DNA of 11,472 nucleotides. Source: Candidatus Competibacteraceae bacterium. Its GTDB lineage: Bacteria; Pseudomonadota; Gammaproteobacteria; Competibacterales; Competibacteraceae. This document shows positions 1 to 6,167 of this stretch, in pieces. How positions within the stretch are numbered: the first letter of the stretch is position 1; each line of letters begins with the position of its first letter. The stretch spans positions 1-11,472 of the forward strand of contig JAGRHM010000107.1 in NCBI GenBank assembly GCA_020445005.1. Reading direction: 5' to 3'. The notes beneath the pieces are model-generated. The model made no database searches. It had not been told where the DNA came from and was given only the letters and a program-made list of their open reading frames with translations. Both the position numbers and the translations under genes were made by a program.

Positions 1-147
1 CATGGACGCGCCCTACCGACTGAGGTATCACGGTGCCAAACTGGGAAGGCGACATTAACCCTGAATGATGAGGGGCATCCATGTCATTAGAACCATCAGG
101 GACGCTGTGGGAGAATCCAGCGCCCCCTGCGAGGCAATCAATTGCGT

Positions 148-444
148 TCAGCAACTCGCGACGGATTGACTGTTCTGGAAACCGGCGGTCCGATTCAGGT
201 CGCAATTCGCGCCCAAGGGCAACAAGGGATGGTTATGGGAACCCGCATTCACCGCAGCAGCGGCAAAGGGGCTTTGTTGGTTGAAGCCGTTCACCGTGGA
301 GAGATGACTCAAATCCTGGCGCTGAGCGGCAGGGGTCGTAGCGTGCGTCTCGACGGTCGGGCCTTGATCGTTGAAACCGGCATGGGCCAGGCTGGACAGG
401 CCGAGGGTCAGGGCGAAAGCGGCGGCGGTTAGTACGGTTTTCAT
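148..444 (-). CDS. Small Sec-exported protein of unknown function
   Basis: 98 residues, read on the minus strand from 444. The N-terminus is a clear Sec signal peptide: MK, then a hydrophobic run of Ala/Leu/Thr to about residue 19, then an AHA signal peptidase I site. Cleavage is predicted after Ala22, leaving a mature protein of about 76 residues. The mature part is rich in Ala, Gln, Asn and Ser and has two cysteines (C81 and the terminal C98), which could form a periplasmic disulfide. The start is supported by an AGGAGT Shine-Dalgarno (minus strand, plus positions 452-457) 7 bases before the ATG. I do not recognise the family. A plus-strand ORF covers the same bases but has neither a ribosome site nor a protein-like pattern. 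Same-strand neighbours are not visible, and the next gene to the right is divergent. Export is fairly sure; function is unknown. Confidence 0.72.
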   Translation of the reverse strand: MKTVLTAAAFALTLGLSSLAHAGFNDQGPTVETHATTPAAQRQDLSHLSTVNGFNQQSPFAAAAVNAGSHNHPLLPLGANCDLNRTAGFQNSQSVASC

Positions 445-450
445 GGTCAG

Positions 451-509
451 TACTCCTGAAAGTCAGCGTTTGGGGTTCAGTAGCCGCGTTTGCGGCGGTC
501 TCAGGAGTA
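451..509 (-). promoter_or_regulatory. Leader inverted repeat that can mask the SD of the exported-protein gene
   Basis: Plus positions 451-459 (TACTCCTGA) and 501-509 (TCAGGAGTA) are perfect inverted repeats. In the minus-strand transcript the pairing extends to 11 pairs (499-509 with 451-461, one G-U). The downstream arm contains the AGGAGT Shine-Dalgarno of the gene starting at 444. Inside the loop a second small hairpin, GCCGC-GTTT-GCGGC (483-496), can form. The layout suggests a translationally controlled 5' leader, but a DNA operator in this divergent intergenic region is also possible. The pairing is seen directly; the regulatory role is inferred. Confidence 0.4.
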
Positions 510-619
510 TTTACGTTGTCAGGGCGGGTTTGGATGCAATCGCAACGCACAAGGCCAATCGCCACAAAAGGAATTCTGGATGCTCTAAACTGATCGAGCA
601 GACCGGCCGGAGAATCACC

Positions 620-1378
620 ATGAATCAAAGCAAAATCGAATGGACCGAGCAAACCTGGAATCCGGTCACCGGTTGCACCAAGGTTTCACCCGGTTGCAAA
701 TTCTGTTATGCGGAAGTCATGGCGCACCGGCTCCAGGCGATGGGCGCAGCCGGCTATGACCACGGTTTTGCGTTGACCCTGCATGAAGCGCGCTTGCAGC
801 AACCGCTCAAGCGCAAGAAACCGACTGTTTATTTCGTGAACTCGATGAGTGACCTGTTCCACGAAGACATACCGGATGCCTTCATCGAGCAGGTGATGGC
901 GGTCGCTGCGCAGACCCCCCAGCACACTTACCAGATTCTGACGAAACGCGCCGAACGACTCCCGACCTTTTTCAGCCGGCGCAGGGTGCTAGACAACGTC
1001 TGGCTCGGCGTCTCTGTCGAAGACCGTCGTTATGGGCTACCGCGCATTGACTATCTGCGCCGAGTTGCCGCCCGCATCCGTTTCCTGTCGGTGGAACCCC
1101 TGTTGGAGCCTCTCGGCCCGATGAACCTGGCGGGTATCCACTGGGTCATTGTCGGCGGCGAATCGGGTTCCAAGGCCCGACCGATGCATCCGGACTGGGT
1201 GCTGGCGGTACGCGATCAATGCGAGGCAGCAGGCGTCGCGTTTTTCTTCAAACAGTGGGGCGGTTGGGGAGCGGATGGCGTCCGCCGCGCCAAGCAGTCC
1301 AATGGCCGATTGCTTGGCGGGACGCACCTGGGATGGTTATCCCCAGCCTATCGGCGCGCTGCTTTAAGGATGTGGTAG
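620..1378 (+). CDS. DUF5131 / phage Gp37-Gp68-like protein, tail probably frameshifted
   Basis: 252 residues as read. The start at 620 is chosen because the family-like N-terminus (KIEWTE, then WNPVTGCTK) begins there and a GGAGA Shine-Dalgarno (609-613) sits 6 bases upstream; the open frame extending back to 371 is not protein-like. A cysteine cluster C19-x6-C26-x2-C29, followed by YAE, is the family hallmark and resembles radical-SAM iron-sulfur ligation. Further family stretches are VNSMSDLFHED (mid-N half), LTKRAERL, VSVEDRRYG, FLSVEPLLEPL, VIVGGESG and FFFKQWGG. The biochemical role of the family is not settled; members occur in phages and mobile regions. After GRLL (residues 229-232) the reading frame gives an atypical tail, whereas the +1 frame gives GRTWDGYPQP and stops at 1367, which is the expected family ending. 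This points to one extra G in the GGG at 1319-1321. Identity is sure; function is not. Confidence 0.85.
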   Translation: MNQSKIEWTEQTWNPVTGCTKVSPGCKFCYAEVMAHRLQAMGAAGYDHGFALTLHEARLQQPLKRKKPTVYFVNSMSDLFHEDIPDAFIEQVMAVAAQTPQHTYQILTKRAERLPTFFSRRRVLDNVWLGVSVEDRRYGLPRIDYLRRVAARIRFLSVEPLLEPLGPMNLAGIHWVIVGGESGSKARPMHPDWVLAVRDQCEAAGVAFFFKQWGGWGADGVRRAKQSNGRLLGGTHLGWLSPAYRRAALRMW

Positions 1379-1392
1379 ACCGCTCGTATAAT
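1363..1392 (+). promoter_or_regulatory. Candidate sigma-70 promoter for the AhpD-like gene
   Basis: A perfect TATAAT lies at 1387-1392, preceded at 18 bp by TTTAAG (1363-1368), a weak -35 match (3 of 6). It overlaps the end of the DUF5131 gene and would give a leader of about 115 bases before the gene at 1515. The -10 box is seen directly; promoter activity is inferred. Confidence 0.35.
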
Positions 1393-1514
1393 CATTCGAC
1401 GGCCTTGGAATTGTTGACCGTGCGTTCTCCTGCTTCCTGCAAAGGCGTCCATGTACACGAGATCGAACGGCTGATGCTTCAGCCTCACCTGCCCCTGTTG
1501 CCAATGAGATCCTC

Positions 1515-1895
1515 ATGACTAACCTGATCGAATACGAAGACGCCAGCGCCGACGTTCGCGCCGTCTATGACGACATCATGCAGACGCGCAACGTGGATCG
1601 CGTCAACAATTTCTGGAAAGCTATCGCGCATCATCCGCCGACCTTGGTGTGCACTTGGCACACCCTCAAGGAGATCATGGCCGCAGACGGCGCTCTCGAT
1701 CCCTTGGTCAAGGAAATGATCTACATTGCCGTCAGCGTCACCAACGGCTGTGACTACTGCACGGCCTCGCACACCGCCGCCGCGCGGCGCAAAGGACTCA
1801 GCGACGCCATGCTGGGCGAACTGCTGGCCGTGATCGGCATGGCTCATGAAACCAATGCCCTGGCGCGCGCTTGGCGCGTTCCGCTTGATGACTGA
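1515..1895 (+). CDS. AhpD-like carboxymuconolactone decarboxylase family protein
   Basis: 126 residues, a usual length for single-domain members of this all-alpha fold. The family signature is present: E67, then C79-x2-C82 and H86 in the string GCDYCTASH. In AhpD-type proteins this pair of cysteines with a nearby Glu/His relay performs thiol-based peroxide reduction. The protein is therefore probably a cytoplasmic peroxidase-related thiol oxidoreductase rather than a true gamma-carboxymuconolactone decarboxylase, a separate branch without the redox Cys pair. No signal peptide is seen. The start at 1515 has a modest GAGA (1506-1509) upstream. It follows the DUF5131 gene by 136 bp and precedes the defence operon by 445 bp, so it is probably its own transcription unit. 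No link to DISARM is evident. Confidence 0.85.
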   Translation: MTNLIEYEDASADVRAVYDDIMQTRNVDRVNNFWKAIAHHPPTLVCTWHTLKEIMAADGALDPLVKEMIYIAVSVTNGCDYCTASHTAAARRKGLSDAMLGELLAVIGMAHETNALARAWRVPLDD

Positions 1896-1932
1896 GCGCG
1901 CTGATGTTGTAGCCGGTTCATTAAATGCATGA

Positions 1933-1950
1933 CCGGCCACGACAGGCCGG
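1933..1950. terminator. GC-rich hairpin downstream of the AhpD-like gene
   Basis: CCGGCC-ACGACA-GGCCGG forms a perfect 6-bp stem with a 6-base loop 37 bp after the stop of the AhpD-like gene. No T-run follows, so it is not a canonical intrinsic terminator, although it could pause polymerase or protect the 3' end. Confidence 0.25.
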
Positions 1951-1995
1951 AACTCATGGCGGCGTTGAATGCCGGTTTCGATCTTTAAGCCGCCG

Positions 1996-2028
1996 AGCTC
2001 CGCTGTGGGAGCTGTCTCAGACGCGACC
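1996..2028 (+). repeat. REP-like palindromic sequence
   Basis: A stem AGCTCC-GCTGTG-GGAGCT (1996-2013) runs into TGTGGGAGCTGTCTCAGACG (2004-2023) and then CGACC. This resembles the intergenic REP style of gammaproteobacteria, in which a GTGGGAGC head is followed by a short palindrome and CGCGAC. The 11-mer CGCTGTGGGAG at 2001-2011 recurs at 103-113 near the left edge. Resemblance is from memory of the pattern; the copy is degenerate. Confidence 0.35.
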
Positions 2029-2120
2029 TATTCTGTCAATTTCGTGCGCTACTTTCCTAAAAATCGTGTTGAGGAGTTCGTCTACACTGAACCGGGCAAA
2101 ATGGCGGTTTTTGTTATCAC

Positions 2121-2142
2121 ATGATTACACTATATTAATCAT
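2121..2142. promoter_or_regulatory. Perfect 7-bp inverted repeat, candidate operator of the defence operon
   Basis: ATGATTA at 2121-2127 and TAATCAT at 2136-2142 are exact inverted repeats separated by 8 bp (CACTATAT). A TATATT box (2131-2136) lies between and partly within the arms. The size and symmetry fit a dimeric helix-turn-helix regulator site in the AT-rich region preceding the operon. No regulator gene is visible in the window, so the binding partner is unknown. Confidence 0.4.
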
Positions 2143-2153
2143 TGAGTTATATA

Positions 2154-2182
2154 TTGTCCTTTTCGCTCTCGTCTGCAATATT
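2154..2182 (+). promoter_or_regulatory. Candidate promoter of the DISARM-like operon
   Basis: TTGTCC (2154-2159) and AATATT (2177-2182) are spaced 17 bp apart and each match 4 of 6 consensus bases. The inverted repeat at 2121-2142 would lie just upstream of the -35 box. Other weak boxes exist in the same AT-rich stretch (for example TATATT at 2131 and 2150), so the exact start of transcription cannot be fixed. A leader of about 150 bases would precede the first gene. Confidence 0.3.
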
Positions 2183-2340
2183 CAAAGAAAACCCGAGAAC
2201 GAAAATGCCGAATTCACCCCCTTTCCCCGGCAAGGGCAGGCTGTCGGCTTCGCCCCTACGCAGCAACGCTGCTCATGACGCACACATCCGTCCCTCCCGC
2301 GTGGAGAGCCTCGGTGTGGCGGCCCATTCGGTAACCCATC

Positions 2341-5300
2341 ATGTCTCCTCTACCTGAAATCGGTCAACTCGTCCATGTGCGCCAGCGCCGTTATCTGGTC
2401 GAGGACGTGACGCCGCCGCCCACCGGGGGCGATGCCACGCTGCTACGCTTGTCCGGGGTCGATGACGACGCCCAGGGTCAACCCTTACAGGTGCTATGGG
2501 AACATGAACTCGATGCGGACGTGCTGAGCGGCGAAGCTTGGCAGACGTTGGGCGAACGCGGTTTCGATCCCGCCGACCGCTTTTCCGCTTATTTGCATAC
2601 CTTGCGCTGGAACTGTCTGACCGCGACCGATCCGAACCGCTTTCAAGCGCCCTTCCGGGCTGGCATCCGCCTGGAAGCCTATCAACTCGAACCGCTGCGC
2701 AAGGCGCTGCAATTACCGCGCGTCAACTTATTTATCGCTGATGATGTGGGCTTGGGCAAAACCATCGAAGCCGGCCTGATCGCACGCGAGCTGCTGTTGC
2801 GGAAAAAAGTGCGCGATCTGGTCGTCGCCTGTCCGCCGTCCATGCTGTTGCAGTGGCAGGATGAGCTGGAAACCCGGTTTGGTCTGACCTTTCGCATTCT
2901 CGACAAGACGTATTTGACCCAGACCCGCCAGGCGCGCGGCTTTGGGGTGAATCCGTGGACCACGCATAACCGTTTTCTCATTTCGCAGCGGCTGTTAATC
3001 GACGAAACCTATACCGCGCCGTTGCGCGACTGGCTGGGCGAATTCCGGCCCGGTACCTTGTTGATTCTCGATGAAGCCCATCACGCCGCCCCGGCCAGTG
3101 GCGCGCGCTACGCCATCGATTCCAAGATCACCCGCGCCATTCGCGACCTGGCCCCGCGCTTTGAACACCGGCTATTTCTGTCGGCCACGCCGCACAACGG
3201 CCACTCCAACAGCTTTTCCGCCCTGCTGGAATTGCTCGACCCGCAACGCTTCTGCCGGGGTGTGGCGGTGCGTAAGGGACAACTGGACGCGGTCATGGTG
3301 CGCCGGCTCAAGGAGGATTTACGCGGGGCCGGGGTGCCCGGCTTTTGCCAACGCGAGGTGAAGCAGATCGACATCGGTGGTTTGCCCCAAGAGGCTCCGG
3401 AGCTGGCGCTGTCGCGGCTGTTGAACCAGTATCGGGAATTGCGCGAACGCCGGTTGCAGAAAGCCAGCCGCCGCCAGCAGGCCGCCTCCGGGTTATTGCT
3501 GGTCGGTTTGCAGCAACGGCTGTTGTCATCCATTGAAGCCTTTGCCCGGACGTTGAAGGTGCATCGCCGCACCGTGCAAAAGCAGTGGGACGCCGCGCAA
3601 ATCGCTCGCGCAGCGGCTGAGTCTGAGCGGCTCGAATTACTGGCGACGCCGGTGGGCAATGACGACGAGGCCGCAACCCTGCCCCCCGACGATTTACAAA
3701 GCGAGGAAGACGCGCAAACCGAAGCGGCCACTGTGGCCAGCGCCACGCCGGAGGAGGATGCCGCGGCGTTTGCCGAGGAGTTGCGGGTGCTGGAGCGCAT
3801 GGCCGAGATCGCCGATACCGCCCGCCATCAACCCGACGCCCGCCTCAAACAACTCCTGGCCTGGATCCAACGCCAGATGTGCCCGGGTGGTCGCTGGAAC
3901 CCGACGCGGGTCATTCTGTTCACCGAATATGAAGATACGCTGCGTTATGTGCGCGATCAGTTGGAAGCGGCGCTGGCGCAGACCGACCGTGCTGAGGAAC
4001 GCTTGGCGATTTATCGCGGCTCGACCTCCGCTGAGGAGCGCGAGGCGATTCAGCGCGCTTTCAATACTGCGCCCGACGCACATCCGGTACGGATTCTGTT
4101 GGCGACCGACGCCGCCCGTGAGGGGCTGAACCTGCAAGCGCATTGTGCGAACCTGTTTCATCTCGATGTGCCCTGGAATCCGGGGCGGATAGAACAGCGC
4201 AACGGGCGCATTGACCGCAAGCTGCAACCGCAACCGGTGGTGTATTGCCATTATTTCTACTATGCGCAACGCCTGGAAGACCGCATTCTGGCCACGCTAA
4301 TCCGCAAAATCGCCACCATTCAGCAGGAGTTGGGCAGTTTGTCGCCGGTGGTTGAAGGCCGGCTGGCGGAACTGTTGCGCGGCGGCATTCGTCATGCCGA
4401 TCTGGCTCGCCTGGATCGCGAACTGAACGCGGCGGATTCGGTGGCCCCCGATCAGGCGACCGTCGCCGAAGAGCTGGACGTGGCCCGTGACCGGCAACAG
4501 GCCCTGGAAGCGCAGATCAACACCCTGCGCACCCGGTTGGAACGCTCGCAAAAGCAGATCAATTTCCAGGAGGAACCGTTCCGGGCCGCGCTGTCGGCGG
4601 CTTTGCAGATGCAGAAGGTCCCGACGCTGGAACCGGTCACGGCGACCCCCGGACAGTTCACCGTTCCGGCGGAAACGCTGCGTAAAGACCCGACTTGGGC
4701 GGCGACGCTGGACACCTTGCGCGTACCCCGTAGCCGGGAGCAGAACGTCTGGCAATGGCGCAAAGAAGCACCGTTGCGCCCGGTGGTGTTTGAAGCCCCG
4801 GCCACCCTCGATGACACCGTGGTGCATCTGCATTTGGAGCATCGCGTGGCGCAACGCTTGTTGGGGCGGTTCACCGCGCAAGGCTTCATTCATCACGACC
4901 TGTCACGGGCCTGTCTGGCGCAAAGCCGGGACGCGATTCCTCGGATTATTCTGCTCGGGCGGTTATGCCTGTACGGTCCGCAAGCGGCGCGGTTGCATGA
5001 GGAATTGCTGGCGGTCACGGCCCGCTGGCTGGAACCCAGTCAGCGCCAGGAGCCATTGAAGCCCTACGCCCGCGAGGCAGAGAGCAAAACCCTGGACTTG
5101 TTGGAAGCGGCGCTGAGTTCGCCACAGGCCGATGCCGTGCATTCCACCATACAAGCGCGCTTACGGGAAATCTTGCCCCAGGATTTGGCCGATTTGTTGC
5201 CGCATTTGCAGCAACGCGGGGAAGTGTTGGCGCGGGAGACGGAAAGCCAGTTGCAGCAACGCGGGGCAAAGGAGGCGCGGGAGATGCGGGCGATTCTGGA

Positions 5301-5544
5301 GGAACAGCAAAAGCGCCTGGCGGAGACGGCGCGGAAGTATCAGGCGGATTCGCAATTGACGCTCGGTTTCAATGAAGAGGAGCAGCGCCAGTTGGAGGCG
5401 AATCGTCGCCATTGGGATAAGCGGTTAAATGCCTTGGCCGGGGAATTGGAACGCGAGCCAGCGCGCATTCGGGAGGTGTATGCGGTGCGGGCGACAAGAC
5501 TGGAACCGGTGGGATTGGTGTATTTGTGGCCGGTGACGGGGTGA
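2341..5544 (+). CDS. drmD: SNF2-family helicase/ATPase, DISARM DrmD
   Basis: 1067 residues, the usual size for DrmD. Domain order: N-terminal segment 1-120; SNF2 ATPase core with motif I DDVGLGKT (134-141, Lys140), motif II DEAH (244-247) and motif III SATPHNGH (281-288); a Glu/Ala-rich linker at about 420-480; second RecA lobe with motif V TDAAREGLNLQ (589-599) and motif VI QRNGRIDR (619-626); then coiled-coil-rich segments at about 675-750 and 950-1040, ending EPVGLVYLWPVTG. All ATPase motifs are intact. In class 1 DISARM this SNF2-like ATPase works with DrmA/DrmB against incoming DNA. The start at 2341 fits the family (PLPEIGQLV then RRYLVEDV), but no clear Shine-Dalgarno precedes it. A 16-bp repeat (5206-5221 and 5251-5266, in frame) encodes LQQRG twice in the C-terminal coiled coil. 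Next gene on the operon is brnT-like, 69 bp away. An unrelated SNF2 defence helicase is the alternative, but the neighbouring genes favour DISARM. Confidence 0.85.
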   Translation: MSPLPEIGQLVHVRQRRYLVEDVTPPPTGGDATLLRLSGVDDDAQGQPLQVLWEHELDADVLSGEAWQTLGERGFDPADRFSAYLHTLRWNCLTATDPNRFQAPFRAGIRLEAYQLEPLRKALQLPRVNLFIADDVGLGKTIEAGLIARELLLRKKVRDLVVACPPSMLLQWQDELETRFGLTFRILDKTYLTQTRQARGFGVNPWTTHNRFLISQRLLIDETYTAPLRDWLGEFRPGTLLILDEAHHAAPASGARYAIDSKITRAIRDLAPRFEHRLFLSATPHNGHSNSFSALLELLDPQRFCRGVAVRKGQLDAVMVRRLKEDLRGAGVPGFCQREVKQIDIGGLPQEAPELALSRLLNQYRELRERRLQKASRRQQAASGLLLVGLQQRLLSSIEAFARTLKVHRRTVQKQWDAAQIARAAAESERLELLATPVGNDDEAATLPPDDLQSEEDAQTEAATVASATPEEDAAAFAEELRVLERMAEIADTARHQPDARLKQLLAWIQRQMCPGGRWNPTRVILFTEYEDTLRYVRDQLEAALAQTDRAEERLAIYRGSTSAEEREAIQRAFNTAPDAHPVRILLATDAAREGLNLQAHCANLFHLDVPWNPGRIEQRNGRIDRKLQPQPVVYCHYFYYAQRLEDRILATLIRKIATIQQELGSLSPVVEGRLAELLRGGIRHADLARLDRELNAADSVAPDQATVAEELDVARDRQQALEAQINTLRTRLERSQKQINFQEEPFRAALSAALQMQKVPTLEPVTATPGQFTVPAETLRKDPTWAATLDTLRVPRSREQNVWQWRKEAPLRPVVFEAPATLDDTVVHLHLEHRVAQRLLGRFTAQGFIHHDLSRACLAQSRDAIPRIILLGRLCLYGPQAARLHEELLAVTARWLEPSQRQEPLKPYAREAESKTLDLLEAALSSPQADAVHSTIQARLREILPQDLADLLPHLQQRGEVLARETESQLQQRGAKEAREMRAILEEQQKRLAETARKYQADSQLTLGFNEEEQRQLEANRRHWDKRLNALAGELEREPARIREVYAVRATRLEPVGLVYLWPVTG
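5206..5266 (+). repeat. In-frame 16-bp direct repeat in drmD
   Basis: TTGCAGCAACGCGGGG occurs at 5206-5221 and 5251-5266, 45 bp apart start to start, so the reading frame is kept and LQQRG is repeated 15 residues later. It lies in the helical C-terminal region and may reflect a small internal duplication or coiled-coil periodicity. Confidence 0.5.
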
Positions 5545-5574
5545 TTCTGGCTCCCAGACCGGTGGTGGAGTATC

Positions 5575-5603
5575 CTGTCAACGTGCATGTCATCGTGCAT
5601 AAA
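5575..5603 (+). promoter_or_regulatory. Candidate internal promoter and operator of the brnT-brnA pair
   Basis: CTGTCA (5575-5580) and CATAAA (5598-5603) are spaced 17 bp and each match 4 of 6 consensus bases. Between and overlapping them, GTGCAT occurs twice with 12-bp spacing (5583-5588 and 5595-5600), and TGCATG/CGTGCA form an imperfect inverted repeat. BrnA antitoxins repress their own promoters, so this is a sensible operator place. Transcription would start only a few bases before the brnT ATG, which lacks a Shine-Dalgarno, so the message may be nearly leaderless. Confidence 0.35.
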
Positions 5604-5613
5604 GTGATTCGTT

Positions 5614-5889
5614 ATGGACATCGAGTTTGATCCGGAGAAAGCCGCAGCGAACCCGTTGAACCACGATGGCGTCACGTTTGAGGAAGCCAAAGTCGTGCTC
5701 CTCGACCCCTACGCCCTGACGCACGAAGACCTGGCGATTGAAGTTGAACAACGCTTTATCACGTTGGGTATGGGTGCAAAGGGTCGCCTTCTGATCGTGG
5801 TCTGGACGCTCCGTGGTGATCGAGTACGGCTGATTTCCGCTTGGAAAGCCAATCAGCCCCAGCGGAGACGTTATGAACAACAATTCTGA
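5614..5889 (+). CDS. brnT: BrnT-family ribonuclease toxin
   Basis: 91 residues, full length for the family. The pattern matches BrnT closely: an opening IEFDPEKAAANPLNHDGVTF, then FEEAKVVLLDPYAL, then RFITLGMGAKGRLLIVVWT and the C-terminal RGDRVRLISAWKA with a basic RRRYE tail. BrnT toxins have a RelE-like fold and act as ribonucleases that stop growth; they are neutralised by BrnA. The gene is intact with no stop or frameshift. It starts 69 bp after drmD and its end overlaps the antitoxin gene by 17 bp, the usual toxin-first BrnT/BrnA arrangement. No good ribosome site precedes the ATG. Its place inside a DISARM operon is unusual. I did not identify catalytic residues with certainty. Confidence 0.88.
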   Translation: MDIEFDPEKAAANPLNHDGVTFEEAKVVLLDPYALTHEDLAIEVEQRFITLGMGAKGRLLIVVWTLRGDRVRLISAWKANQPQRRRYEQQF

Positions 5890-6166
5890 TCCCCTTTTTG
5901 AGCAGTACGCCGACCTGGATTTTGCCGACGCCAAGCCGGTCTCTGCAATCCCGGCCCTGGCCCAATTACAAGCGGAACAAGGCGGCAAATCGCGAATTAC
6001 CATCCGTGTGGATAACGCCACTCTGGCTTTTTTCAAAGCGCGCGCCGAGATGACCGGGAGTCACTACCAAACGCTGATCAACGAAGCCTTGCAACAGTTT
6101 GCGCAGGGCCAAACGCTGGCGGATGTCGTGCGCGCGACCCTTCGGGAAGAACTACGGCGCCCTTAA
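5873..6166 (+). CDS. brnA: BrnA-family antitoxin (ribbon-helix-helix)
   Basis: 97 residues. Residues 1-35 are a variable, partly acidic arm that probably wraps the toxin. The segment from about 39 to 82 is the BrnA/CopG-like ribbon-helix-helix: KSRITIRVDNATLAFFKARA, then TGSHYQTLINEALQQF, which is the beta strand plus two helices used for dimerising and DNA binding. A helical tail TLADVVRATLREEL follows. The protein should bind BrnT and repress the pair's promoter as a complex. A GGAG (5864-5867) lies 5 bases before the ATG inside the end of brnT, so it can be translated independently and in coupling. Its stop is 1 bp from the methyltransferase start, so translation of the two is likely coupled. 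This ties the antitoxin physically to a DISARM core gene. Confidence 0.85.
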   Translation: MNNNSDPLFEQYADLDFADAKPVSAIPALAQLQAEQGGKSRITIRVDNATLAFFKARAEMTGSHYQTLINEALQQFAQGQTLADVVRATLREELRRP

Positions 6167-6167
6167 C

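Larger units (their letters stand above)
1896..2340. other. Gene-free regulatory gap ahead of the DISARM-like operon
   Basis: 445 bp without a convincing gene. It contains a GC hairpin (1933-1950), a REP-like sequence (1996-2028), an AT-rich stretch (2101-2200, 33 G+C in 100 by count) with an inverted repeat and promoter-like boxes, and then about 140 bp of GC-rich leader up to the drmD-like start at 2341. Two open frames that cross it (1925-2278 and 2142-2357) have low-complexity translations, no ribosome sites and no family resemblance. Confidence 0.6.

Noticed and set aside
1..90. Possible C-terminal ends of an upstream gene (frames open from the left edge, stopping at 58 or 90)
   Set aside because: Two frames are open only briefly and neither translation is recognisable, so no gene end can be supported.
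142..432. Plus-strand ORF opposite the exported-protein gene
   Set aside because: No ribosome site and no protein-like pattern, while the minus strand has a signal peptide and a strong Shine-Dalgarno.
371..619. N-terminal extension of the DUF5131 frame
   Set aside because: Family similarity begins at 620 with a good ribosome site; the upstream part overlaps the opposite-strand gene and its leader.
1411..1442. TTGACC at 1414-1419 as a -35 box for the AhpD-like gene
   Set aside because: The sequence 17 bp downstream has no resemblance to a -10 box; the TATAAT at 1387 is the better candidate.
1925..2278. 117-residue ORF in the gap before drmD
   Set aside because: Composition follows the AT-rich and REP-like DNA, with no ribosome site or family resemblance.
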